Source of the DNA: Oryza sativa Japonica Group
Taxonomy: Eukaryota > Streptophyta > Magnoliopsida > Poales > Poaceae
DNA: 64,000 bases
Direction: 5' to 3'
Assembly (NCBI RefSeq): GCF_034140825.1
Contig: NC_089037.1
Coordinates: forward strand, 8,816,001-8,880,000
This document shows, piece by piece, positions 1-9,943 of this stretch. Below the pieces are notes generated by a model that saw only the letters and a program-made list of their open reading frames with translations, searched no databases and was not told the DNA's origin. The position numbers were made by a program, and so were the translations under genes. How positions within the stretch are numbered: position 1 is the stretch's first letter; each line of letters begins with the position of its first letter.

Positions 1-644
1 TGGCTGTAGCTCAAGGCTGCCCTCATTTAGAATACTGGGCAGTGCATGTCACTGACATTACAAATGCTGCTCTAGAAGCCATCGGTACATACAGCAGCAG
101 TCTTAACGATTTCCGGCTTGTCCTGCTTGATAGAGAAGCAAATATAACAGAATCACCCCTTGACAATGGGGTGCGTGCTTTACTGAGAGGCTGCACCAAG
201 CTCCGGAGGTTCGCATTTTATGTAAGACCTGGGGCTCTATCAGATGTTGGCCTTGGGTACATTGGTGAATTTAGTAAGACAATCCGTTACATGTTACTTG
301 GGAATGTTGGGGAGTCTGACCAAGGACTGCTTCAACTCTCAACAGGATGCCCAAGCTTGCAGAAATTGGAGCTGAGGGGTTGTTTCTTCAGTGAACGTGC
401 ATTGGCTGTTGCTGTTTTACAACTTAAATCACTGAGATACCTATGGGTGCAAGGATACAAGGCATCTCCCAATGGCACTGATCTAATGGCAATGGTGCGA
501 CCCTTCTGGAACATTGAGATTATTGCCCCGAATCAAGATGAAGTTTGCCCGGACGGTCAGGCACAGATTCTTGCATATTACTCACTTGCAGGAATGAGAT
601 CAGATTACCCTCACTCAGTAATTCCCCTCTATCCTTCGGTTTGA
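1..644 (+). CDS. COI2: COI-type jasmonate receptor F-box/LRR protein, 3' end (COI2-like)
   Basis: This is the last part of a CORONATINE INSENSITIVE F-box protein, the substrate receptor of the SCF-COI ubiquitin ligase that binds JA-Ile together with JAZ repressors in the nucleus. The frame is open from base 3 to a TGA at 642-644 (213 codons); the F-box and earlier leucine-rich repeats lie left of the window. COI hallmarks are DFRLVLLDRE, LDNGVRALLRGCTKLRRFAF, GYIGEFSKTIRYMLLGNVGE, ELRGCFFSE, LRYLWVQGYKAS and HILAYYSLAG-like ILAYYSLAGMRSD. Residues matching Arabidopsis COI1 R409, Y444, R496 and W519 are present, but the position of Y386 is His (codon 45-47, in WAVHVTDIT). From memory, rice COI2 differs from COI1a and COI1b by exactly this His, which is why I name it COI2. 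Without that memory the call would be COI family. Confidence 0.88.
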   Translation, partial: AVAQGCPHLEYWAVHVTDITNAALEAIGTYSSSLNDFRLVLLDREANITESPLDNGVRALLRGCTKLRRFAFYVRPGALSDVGLGYIGEFSKTIRYMLLGNVGESDQGLLQLSTGCPSLQKLELRGCFFSERALAVAVLQLKSLRYLWVQGYKASPNGTDLMAMVRPFWNIEIIAPNQDEVCPDGQAQILAYYSLAGMRSDYPHSVIPLYPSV

Positions 645-1458
645 GTGTATATGTCTGATACCAGGTTGCGAAACTCACACTCTAGTATAGGCCGATATTG
701 TTCCAAATTCTACAGTTTGCTGCTCTTATTCTGTTTAGCAATGAGCACAGAACAAATGACAAATAAAAGCAGGATAGCTGTTAGTTCGAGGAACATATTA
801 TAACATCTTGGGACTAAGAATTTTATTGCATATCTGAGGGGTATCACTTCTGCGAAAGCTCAGCTCAATTGGCCAGCACGGATATGTAAACTTCTCCATT
901 TTGATTAGGATCGGACACACAATTTTGTAATAATGTTCCTTGTTCAATGTTTAGTAGTATTATTTGACTCTTTAGCTTTGTGTCACATTGTCTCTTGGAA
1001 GATCGCCGCACTGTGTTCTAATAAGTCATTCGCTGTACAATATTTTTATCATCCACAGATCACACTACTGGCTGTATTCTTGCTGTGACTTTTCTATTTC
1101 TTCTCTCTTTGGTTGTGTAACGCCCCTTGATTGGTCTGTATGATGGCGCGCTGCTTCTTACTTTATCTTGTTTGGTGGAAATGTGGAATCATGCATATCG
1201 ATATGTAATTACATATTTCAATAAGAGAAACAATAGCCAACCTCACTTTTCTAATCTATCTATGTTTACTCCTAAATCCTAATAGATTTGTTGATAGGTT
1301 CTATGCGTTTTTGGTGCCTATTCATTTTGTTTGGTTTGGGAGTGCCGGTTTGTAATTGTGTATGCACATGCTCCTCCTTTACGTCCTGTCCACCCTTTTT
1401 TATTTCGAGTATGGTGTTGTCGGTTTACAAATTTATGAGGTGAGGTGGATGCAATCTA
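645..1458. other. 3' UTR and downstream flank of the COI gene
   Basis: No coding sequence recognised. The first few hundred bases are AT-rich and probably 3' UTR of the COI gene. No repeat boundary was found before the Stowaway element that starts at 1459. Confidence 0.5.
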
Positions 1459-1693
1459 CTTCCTCCATCTCACAAAGACTTTATTTTTAGATTTTCGTAT
1501 CTAACATTTAACCGTATATCTTATTTGAAAAAAAAATGAAAAAAATTAAAGAAAATAGTCACACATAAAATACTATTTATATTTTATCATCTAATACTAA
1601 TAAAAATATTAATCATAAAAAATAGTTAAATAAAACGAAGAGAAACATTATATCTAAAAACTGAAAAATAAAGTCTCTGGGAGACGAAGGGAG
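1459..1693. mobile_element. Stowaway-type MITE
   Basis: A 235-bp AT-rich non-autonomous element. The left end reads cttcctccatctcacaaaga, the right end is its imperfect reverse complement (ctctgggagacgaagggag), and TA dinucleotides flank both sides (1457-1458, 1694-1695). These are the Stowaway hallmarks (Tc1/mariner superfamily, CTCCCTCC termini, TA target). Its mobilisers in rice are Osmar transposases, one of which lies at 41074-44356. Confidence 0.8.
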
Positions 1694-1695
1694 TA

Positions 1696-2047
1696 GCCTA
1701 TAAACTTGATTCGGTAACTTGATTTGCCCACAGTAGCACAAAACCCAGCCTGACTGCCTGAACCAACTGTGTCTGCCTGCGAAAATGACAGCATAACAGA
1801 ACCTGATACAACACACAGTAAGTATCAATATGCTACAGATTGTAGATCTGGACACCATAACGAACCACCAATAATATCTGCCTACGAAAGTAAGCATAAA
1901 CATATAGAAGTATCCGATACAATACGACACAAATATTATGGTACACGGTTTCTAAGTTGGAAACAGGTGCAAAGTAAGCTTCACGAGATACAGACATACA
2001 CTTAGGCATAGAGAGCTTTATTGATCTCTAGAACATCAAGCTTCAAT
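1696..2047 (-). other. Probable 3' UTR of the SR45a-like gene
   Basis: No gene of its own is seen. The interval follows the stop codon of the minus-strand splicing factor and is AT-rich. Short frames on either strand show no recognisable protein. Confidence 0.4.
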
Positions 2048-3801
2048 TCATTCTGAGCGCTCCCTGGAGACAGACCTTGAGTAGGAACTGCGGCTGTGAG
2101 AGTAGCTCTCCCTAGAATGCCTCTTACCCGACGACCTGCTGCGCGACGGTTTCCTTTCACTGTATCTTTTCCTTGGAGAATAGCTCCCTGACCTCTGAGA
2201 ATCCGGGGAACAGCTATGGGAGTAGCTCCTCTGAGGTGATACACTGCGAGAATAGCTCCGTCCTCTAGCACTTGGAGAATAGCACCTTCTATAGTATGGT
2301 GAAACAGAATGGTCATAGGAACATGACCTCTCTCTTCTGTAACGGTATGGAGATCTTGAACGGTAGCGGGAACCACGGTAAGATGAGTATGACCGACGCC
2401 GTGAACCACGTGTGTCATAGGGAGAGTATGATCGCCGTCTACCATAAGGAGAAGGGGATCTGCCATACGGAGAGTAGGACTGTCTCCTTTCATGTGGAGA
2501 GTAGGATCTACGCCTCTCATAGGGGGAGTATGATCTTCGCCTGTTGTATGGAGAATATGATCGCCTTCTACCATAAGGAGAATAAGACCGTTCTCGCTCA
2601 GGTGAGTAGCGTGAACTGTAGCGGTCTCTTTCAACAGGCGAGTAGCTTGGGGAATACCTCCGTGCTGGTGTCACTGTATAATAAAAAATATTCAGCAATC
2701 AGTTGTATTATATCAGGAAAGGCTAGCAATGCTTCCTATTTTCCAGAGAAATGAGACCAAACCATCCAGACACAGCAGCAGTTAAATCAAACTTACCACA
2801 TGATGATTTTGTGCCTAGATACCTTCCGGGCGTTGGTGTTCGACCACGTCTTCTCTTGGCCTGTGGAAAGGATTCAAATAAGCCTTTTCGCCATATTAGC
2901 ATTAAAGAGTGATGCAACAAATTGGGAATCTGAACGACATGATTAATATGGAGACTATATAATGTAGGGCATACAACCCTTTGGTTGAGGTAGCATGTTT
3001 GGCTGTTAGGTTGTAAATCTTTTGAATTTGACGTAGAGCAGCAACGGACATCTACCCTGCTGCTGTCAACAAAAGCTTCAAACGGAAGAGCACTCAAATA
3101 TTCAGCTCAGCAAGCTAAATGAGCATATAAATTTCACTCCAAGTAGAAGTGAAGAAATTCAGTAAATATATTGTGATTATACCTTCTCTACAGTTATCAC
3201 ACGACCTTCCAACACTGAGCGGTCTAGATATTTGATGCAAAGATCAGCCTCCTTAACAGTAGCCATGGTAACAAATCCAAATCCCCGGGATTCCCTTGTC
3301 CATGGATCAAGTACTATGCTAGCATCAATAACCTGTAATACGGTGAGCTTAAAAAGTTGTACACTATTTTGGTATCCCTTTGCAGATACTCTATAAAGGT
3401 TACCTCTCCCTCAGCAGAAAAGTGTTTCTCCAGATCTCGATCTGTCACACGAGCAGATAAGCCAGTAACATACAGGTTGTTCCCAGGGTTTTCAACATCA
3501 CTTGAGTCCACACTTCTAAAGACATCAAAAGGATATCACATACTCATCAGAATTACAGTAGGCAAAAATGTTCACCCTCGAATATAGAGTGAAGGCAGAA
3601 ACATACTAAGCGCTAAGATAAATACCATACCTAGAACGACTCCTATACCTTGAACGGCTGCTCCGTCTGGGCGATGTAGAATATGAGTCGGACTCATATC
3701 TATCAGTAGGAGCCAATCAATAATCACAAGACAGGGCTTCAAAAAATGTGGAAAAAAATTAAGTTTGGTAATGCGTACCTTGATCCTCTGGAGTACGACA
3801 T
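2048..3801 (-). CDS. SR45a / transformer-2-like splicing factor (RS-RRM-RS)
   Basis: A nuclear serine/arginine-rich RNA-binding protein of the plant Tra2/SR45a type, acting in splice-site choice. Spliced structure: complement(join(2048..2673, 2797..2860, 3183..3332, 3404..3515, 3631..3699, 3779..3801)), which sums to 1044 nt and 347 residues with no frame break. The protein starts MSYSRGSRYESDSYS, like Arabidopsis SR45a. A short N-terminal RS segment is followed by one RRM (about residues 40-115) with RNP2 LYVTGL and RNP1 RGFGFV, then the family linker KRRRGRTPTPGRYLG, then a C-terminal RS domain of about 200 residues built of RRRSYSPYE-type repeats and ending RSVSRERSE. The first coding exon is only 23 nt. 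SR45a genes are known for stress-regulated alternative splicing; the 322-nt and shorter introns here leave room for that, but I cannot see isoforms. Confidence 0.93.
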
Positions 3802-4900
3802 CTGCAAGATAGACATATGATTGCATCAATATCCACTAGAGAAACAAATATATACAAAAACATGAGATGCCACTTGAAAATGTAATTATAACAAACAGTG
3901 GGTTCATAGCCTTTTGAAGTTGTAACTGATTAATTTATGACACCTTGGTGACAATATGCCAATCAGTAAGATATTTTGCAAAACAAAATTATTATCTTCA
4001 GAATGAAGAGATGACCCAGAGTATATACCTAGCGCACGCCAAAAATAATCCACAAACCAACATAACGAAATGAACAAGAAACTGCAAGACAGGAGATTCT
4101 TTGTTTATTTTCAGCATGGTAATCATGAACTATAACTTATGCAATTGCGCTCAGCAATTGAAGCTTCCAACCATACAGTCCCTAAGATAAATCGACTTCC
4201 TAACACTGTCCCTAAGTTTCCTCCGAGGCATGTAGGGGCACTATGCAAGTTTCGAACTTTCGACAGTTGCGTTTCAAACTACATATACAATGGACAAAAA
4301 ATGATTATGCCACAAGTTGTACAACAATTTGTTCCCTTCATTTCTTCATTTCGTGCCCCTCTAGAAACCCATGTACTAGCAATCTATACCTCTTCTTTTG
4401 CAAAGCAAATACACGCAAATCAGATCATTTTAACAAATGAGCCGCTATCCAAGATGGGGAACTCCTGCCGCAACGCTTCGAACTACAGCTAGGATTTATC
4501 TTTATATAGATTAAGAATAACAAAAATAAATAAATATAAACGGATGTTTTTATACAGATCAGAGGGGCAAACCATCGCCATACTGGAACAGAGAACGAAC
4601 GGATTCACCGTCTTTAGCAGAGATAAAACATGAGGAGAATCAGAGGCAGCAATAATACCTTCCTTCGTCGCGACGATCCGTGCCCTAGCCGAGAGCGTCT
4701 CTCTGTGCCGGCCTCTCTTGTTCTCAGTCACGGCGCTGCCTTTCTGCGCGTCGGAGCGCGTGCGGTTGGGAGAATAAATGGAAGTGTGGAATGGGGAAGG
4801 TTCTGGACGGAGGCGGACGCGAAAGTTTCTCAAATCTGGTTGATGAATCGGTTGCGCGCACGAACTCCGCCTTCCTCTTCACGCCTTCACACATGGCGCT
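3802..4900 (-). promoter_or_regulatory. 5' UTR, leader intron and promoter of the SR45a-like gene
   Basis: The first coding exon opens directly after an AG acceptor, so the leader must contain an intron. The GC-rich block around 4620-4900 is the likely transcription start and promoter; 3802-4500 is AT-rich and probably intronic. Open frames there (for example 4489-4833 on the minus strand) show no protein resemblance and are read as leader sequence. Confidence 0.5.
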
Positions 4901-5313
4901 TCTTGGAGCCATTGGTTTTTCTTTCGGTTTGCAGTAAATAAAAGTTTCCCTTCAGGGTTTGGTTTACTTTCCAACTTTTTCTTCAAACTTCCAATTTTTT
5001 CATTACATCAAAAATTTTTACAAATATAAACTTTTAATTTTTTTTCTTTAAACTTTCAGTTTTAACCAAACTTCTAATTTTAGTGTAGAACTAAACACAC
5101 AGCCTAGACCTCTTTTGGTCCTATAGAAAATTAGAGCATTTTAATTATAATGATAATTCTAACGAGTTTTTTTTAAACAAATAATTCAATCCTATACTCC
5201 CCTGTAAAATTTCTATAAAATGGACACCCCCAACAGAGATTTTAATGAAAATATAAGAGTTACAATCCTTATGTGTCTTACAATTGTATTGTTCATCTAT
5301 GTTACAAATATTA
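4901..5313. other. AT-rich intergenic sequence with MITE debris
   Basis: Strongly AT-rich with repeated caacttttt-like tracts, as in decayed rice MITEs (compare 60837-60990). No clean termini and no coding sequence are seen. Confidence 0.4.
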
Positions 5314-5643
5314 GGGCATGTTTAGTTCGCGGAATGAAATTTTTTGGGTGTCACGTCGGACGTTTGACCGGATGTCGAAAGGGGTTTTCGGACATGAATG
5401 AAAAAACTAATTTCATAACTCGCTTGGAAATCGCGAGACGAATCTTTTGAGTCTAATTAATCCACCATTAGCACATGTGGGTTACTGTAGCACTTATGGC
5501 TAATCATGGACTAATTAGACTCAAAAGATTCATCTCACGATTTCCCCCCTAACTGTGTAATTAGTTTTTCTTTTAATCTACATTTAATGCTCCATACATG
5601 TGTCCAAATATTCGATTTGATATTTTTGGAACTAAACGGGGCC
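5314..5643. mobile_element. MITE with TTAGGSC...GTTTAGTTC termini (Tourist/PIF-like)
   Basis: About 330 bp bounded by ttagggcatgtttagttcgc on the left and ggaactaaacggggcctaa on the right, which are inverted copies including the flanking TTA/TAA. The interior holds a palindromic core (ttttgagtctaatta ... taattagactcaaaa) around an agcacatgtgggttactgtagcac motif typical of a very common rice MITE family. A related copy lies at 8832-9158. Assignment to PIF/Harbinger rests on the 3-bp TTA-type target and is moderate. Confidence 0.65.
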
Positions 5644-5930
5644 TAAGGGTGTGTTTGGTTCTTCCCTTTCCCAACTTCAAATCTTTGTTTTATGTGCGCA
5701 CGCTTTCCGAACTGTTAAATGGTGTGTCCTTTTACAAATGAAAAATTCTATGTGTGAACCTCAACATAGGAAAATAATAATAATAAAAAGAATGGTTGAT
5801 TGATTTTGCTTTAGCTGTTCTATTTGTCAGAGTAATTATCGAGTTATGAAATGCTATCTCCATCCAAATCGCACCCCCATTGGTTGGCTTATTCTTGGAA
5901 TAAGCCAAACGACACATTTACAAACAATAA

Positions 5931-6090
5931 GTAATTTGTGAATAAAGCATTTATATACGTGTTCTTAGCGACCTAAAAGTAAATGCTGAAAAATAAACTT
6001 CAATAAAAAACTCTAAAACTAGCTTCAAATTTAAGGTTGAAAATTCAAATTTTAGCTGATAAGCATAAGCATAAGAGAAAAGATGAAGCC
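5931..6090. repeat. Dispersed repeat, copy A (partner at 45038-45209)
   Basis: Shares a long stretch with 45038-45209 in the same orientation, including atatacgtgttcttagcgac, agcttcaaatttaa and aagataag-like A-rich runs (gataagcataagcataag versus gataagtataagtatag). It is probably the interior of a decayed MITE, and an inverted piece (ggcttattcttggaataagc) sits just before it. No terminal repeats were resolved. Confidence 0.55.
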
Positions 6091-6282
6091 GCATATGGCG
6101 TATCCAATTAAACTACAAAACATATTGCTAGGTTTAATGCAAGTAGGACATGATATAAAGTAGAATAACTATATTTACTTTTAGTCACTTTATTACGGTG
6201 GTTCTTGCAATCAGTACTCCCGCATTCAAATTAGTGTCACCGAGCGCTATTTGTACTTTTTAAAAAACCGCTATTTGTTTTT

Positions 6283-7547
6283 GGGTTAATTGGATCCATG
6301 CCATTGCAACTTTGTGAAATTAAAAAAAATACCACTACTATTCGTCATATCGGCTATATGCCACTAGAAATTTCTAAAATTGAAACCATACCACTCGCGT
6401 CTCTTTTTTCGTCTTCTCTCTCACACCGTCTCTGTTCCTGTCCTCATCCCCTCCCTCCTTCCTCATCTCCGTTCCCGACTTCATCCTCCTCTCTGCGTGA
6501 GCAGTAGAACTTGATGAGGGAGTTGGTGACGACGGGGTCCCGCTCCCGCGTGCGCCTTCCCTTTCCCTCTTCGTCGCTGACACGGTCTCCTCCTCCCCGC
6601 CACTACATATTTCTCTTGCCGGCGAACTTCCACCGCACGCGCACAAGCACAATCATCACAGACTCCGGCGATCTCCATGGCTCCATTCAGTGGGGTGATG
6701 ACGGGTGCGCGAGCGCGTCGTACTTGAATGCCTGCGCGTGGGTGAGGCACGCGGCGGCGAGGCACGCGAAGCCTGCGGACGGGGAAGGGGGCGGGGAAGA
6801 CAACGACGCGAGGGCGGCAAGGAGGAGGGAGAGGGTGGACGGGGTGGGCGGCGAGGCCTCACAGATGCGGGAGTAGAGGGCAAGGGTGGCAGCCGCGGGG
6901 GCACAGCGGCAGGCCAGCGCAGCGTGGAGCGGGCAGCCTTGGGAGGGCGCCGACGAGAAGGCGGCAGCTCTGCGGAGAAGGAGGAAGGTGGGGTCCAGAG
7001 CCAGGGGAGGAGGCAGCAGAGGCGGCGTGAGAGCGCGGGCATGGCAGGAGGGCTTGGGAGCCGCCGCCGCCGTCGCTGTCCTCGATCCCCTCTATGGCCG
7101 TTGCCTCCATCCTCGACGCAATTTGGAGCTCGGGAGTCGCCACCGCCGCCGCTGTCCTCGATCATCGACGGGAGGTCTCGGGAGCTGCCGCCGCCGCCGT
7201 CCTCGATGCCATCCGCGGTGGGAGTGCTCGGGAGCCGCCGCTGCCACCGTCCTCGATGCCATCCGCGGTGGGAGTGCTCGGGAGCCGCTGCCGCTGTCGT
7301 CACCGCTGTCCTCTTTGCAATCGCAGGGATGGAGGAAAAGATGGAGAAGAAAGAGGAGGGAGATGGAAACGATTAAATAGGGAAGAACGAGACGGCGTGG
7401 GAGAGGAGACAAAAAAAAAAGGGATGGGACTCAGGAATGGCATGGTTTCAATTTTAGAAATTTCCAGTGAACATGTAGCCGATATGACGAATAGTAGTGA
7501 TATTTTTTTAATTTCGCAAAGTTGTAGTGCATTGATCCAATTAACTC
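6283..7547. mobile_element. Non-autonomous MULE with GC-rich cargo (Pack-MULE-like)
   Basis: A 1265-bp element with long terminal inverted repeats of roughly 110-120 bp: gggttaattggatccatgcc at the left matches gagttaattggatcaatgca read inward from the right, and the similarity continues through ctattcgtcatatcggct. A perfect 9-bp duplication, tttgttttt, flanks it (6274-6282, 7548-7556). Long TIRs with a 9-bp duplication identify a Mutator-like element. No transposase is present. The interior (about 6400-7430) is GC-rich with a minisatellite and is open in several frames on both strands, the usual look of captured host exon sequence. None of those frames was recognised. Confidence 0.88.
7078..7300. 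repeat. Degenerate 45-50 bp minisatellite inside the MULE
   Basis: Five tandem units beginning cctcgat or cctcgac and containing ctcgggag, followed by ccgccgccgc-type runs. The last two (7201-7250 and 7251-7300) are near identical and exactly 50 bp apart. It lies wholly within the cargo of the MULE at 6283-7547. Confidence 0.75.
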
Positions 7548-7556
7548 TTTGTTTTT

Positions 7557-7936
7557 AGCATTTGACCATTCATACTTAAGAGAGAAAATGTGAAACCATA
7601 TATAAAGTTCTCTAGATTCATAAAAAAAACTAAATATAATATAGGCACGACACACATTCACATAAAATCTCATCTATAAACTCAACTTTGTTCGAGGTAA
7701 TAAAAAAGATAGATTTCATGTGAATAGTTATGTGTTATTGTTCATCAAAAAATTGTCATTTTTGTTACTACCAAATAAAATTGAGTTTGAACTTGAGATT
7801 TGGTGTGGATATATTTCATGTCTACGTCAATCTCCAATAATTATTTTTCTCAGATTTATTAAACTTTTAGCCCTGGTTTTTAGGGGTTTTTTTCTTATTT
7901 GATGATTTTCAATGAATATGTACCTTGCTTAAAATA
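7557..7936. other. AT-rich spacer, no gene seen
   Basis: Low-complexity AT-rich DNA between the MULE and the LINE scrap. Short open frames only, none recognisable. Confidence 0.4.
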
Positions 7937-8146
7937 GTGGCGGCTGGTGTGGCAGCAGTCATTTGGACTATGTGGAAAGCTAGAAATGCAGCATGTTTCA
8001 ATGATAAGAAAATTTAAGATGATCTCGTTGAACTAATTCATGAAGTATGTTATTGGATCGAATCTTGGTCCATTTTGCAGATACAGGAGGACGAGCGAAA
8101 GAAGACTACAACTGAGGGTAGTGCTGCTAAGGAGAATAGCCGCTGA
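7937..8146 (+). pseudogene. LINE (non-LTR retrotransposon) reverse-transcriptase C-terminal fragment
   Basis: One frame reads VAAVIWTMWKARNAACFND, then after one in-frame stop DDLVELIHEVCYWIESWSIL, and ends ...KENSR before TGA at 8144-8146. The pattern W-x-x-W-K-x-R-N-x-x-x-F followed by an ESW-type segment is the zf-RVT tail of plant LINE ORF2 proteins. Only this tail is present, so it is a 5'-truncated dead copy. Family assignment is from the motif alone. Confidence 0.55.
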
Positions 8147-8831
8147 GCTATACAACTCTGTAAATGGATGGAAGCTGCAAACGTTGAGGCTGAAATGAAG
8201 AAAGATCATGTTTTGTCGTGTTTCGTCGTATATGTCTGTTGCAAGTCCTTTGGGGATTCAAATTTGATAATGGAAGTCTATTATCTATTTTAGTTTAGCA
8301 TGCAGTTACTGGGTATGTTGAGTTACAGACTTAAGTTCGGCACCTGAGGTTGGCAACTAATCACTGTTGCATGGAAAACAGAGCGGTCCATCAGTGCATG
8401 ATTAGTTAAATATTAGTTTTTTTTTTAAAGTTGATCGATATGAATTGTTTAAACAACTTTTGTATAGAAAAATTTTATAAAAACGCACTATTTAGCAGTT
8501 TTAAAAGGTGTGCGCGTGAAAAAAAGAGGGAAGTGAGCTGGGAACTTTGGCTACCGAACTCAGCCTTACAGGTCATATAAACTCTGTTAAAAGACTTTGC
8601 TATATGCGTTTCGATAAAGAAATGGGAGACGAACCCTCTCTTTCTTAAAAAAAGGTACCCTGCTTAAAAACACATTATATATTATTAATTGTAAAATGCA
8701 TGATGTAATGTATATGCACATGAAACCCCCATTAGTCGTTTCATAGTAGTTCAAACATTACAATAATTATTGATCAAAGGCTACATTATTTAAGAACATA
8801 TGGAGTAACCGCATATAACAAGAGAGAAACC
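8147..8831. other. LINE 3' tail remnant and AT-rich spacer
   Basis: The first 150 bases probably continue the LINE 3' region. Later sequence (about 8400-8580) contains aaaaattttataaaaacgca and gtgtgcgcgtgaaaaaaaga, seen in common rice MITEs, but ends could not be fixed. No gene seen. Confidence 0.4.
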
Positions 8832-9158
8832 TGTTTAGTGCCTTTCAAACTTCCAACTCTTCCATCACATCAAATATTTGGATATATGCATAAAGCATTA
8901 AATATGGACGATAAAAAAACCAATTGCACAGTTTACATGTAAATTGTGAAACAAATCTTTTGAACCTAATTACACCATGATTTGATAATGTGGTGCTACA
9001 ATAGACACTTGCTAATGATGGATTAATTATGTTTAATGGATTCGTTTTGCAATTTACAGGTGAAAACTGTAATTTATTTTGTTATTAGTCTACGTTTAAT
9101 ACTTAAAATGTGTGTCCGTATACGTTAATTTTTTTTACCAAAACAACTAAACACGGTC
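8832..9158. mobile_element. MITE related to the 5314-5643 element
   Basis: About 327 bp running from gtttagtgcctttcaaactt to caaaacaactaaacacggtc, with inverted termini of the GTTTAGT type. The shared core (aatcttttgaacctaatta ... taattatgtttaatggattcg around tgctacaatagacac) matches the family at 5314-5643. It is more diverged at the ends, so the exact borders are approximate. Confidence 0.6.
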
Positions 9159-9813
9159 CTTGTCGTGAAAAAATTATATATTTAAACATAGCAGTAATAG
9201 GTAGATGGAGGCAAACCGAACATGTAAATAAGCATACATGTTTATATTATGTTTTGCAAAAAGAAAAAAAAAGAAATAGACAGAGGGAGCATGCTATGTC
9301 GATCATAATAAGTATTTATATATAGGATCTGTTCAGATTGTAGCCAAAACAAATATTATCAAATTTTAGCAATCGACAATTTGGCAATATCATCGTTTTG
9401 GCATGATTTCTTATGTATTTCCTAGAGTTTGGTAAAAAACTAAATGATGCATATATTTGATAACTTTTTTAAAAAGGTATGGTTTGAAATAAAATTAATC
9501 TGAATAACGCCATACTAGTTAATTTGAATTTGAAAGCTGAGTGGAGGAATTTGAATATTTGATCGGCGTGAAGGTCGTCTTTCCTTCGCAATTCACAAAA
9601 TCGGTCCGGGTCGAACCAATCAACCAAAGCCCAGACAGTACACCAAATCCAAATTGGCGGTTGGATCGAGCCAGCGCCGCGGCCACGGCACTTCAGTGCT
9701 CCATTTGCCCCAACCTGACAAAACCAACCCGACCCGCAAAAATCCCTCGACACAGCAGCACACAAGAAAAGCCTCTTTGCTCGCCGGAGAGAGATCTCAC
9801 TCCCGCGGCGGCC
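9159..9813 (+). promoter_or_regulatory. Promoter and 5' UTR region of the TASH3 gene
   Basis: AT-rich to about 9600, then GC-rich up to the start codon. No TATA box with good spacing stands out, as is common for housekeeping plant genes. The open frame that runs into the start from 9541 is treated as leader. Confidence 0.45.
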
Positions 9814-9911
9814 ATGGCCTCCGGGCAGGACTCGTCCAGCACGACGCTGATGGATCTCATCACCTCGGATCCGTCTGCCGTGCCGGCCGGCGGGGCGTCG
9901 TCGCACCAGCA

Positions 9912-9943
<32 letters not shown>

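Noticed and set aside
2272-2754. 160-codon plus-strand frame opposite the SR45a RS domain
   Set aside because: Antisense image of Arg/Ser repeat codons; no independent evidence.
6656-7376. Overlapping frames of 215 and 223 codons in the MULE
   Set aside because: Low-complexity Arg/Pro/Gly/Ser translations created by GC-rich cargo and a minisatellite; not called as genes.
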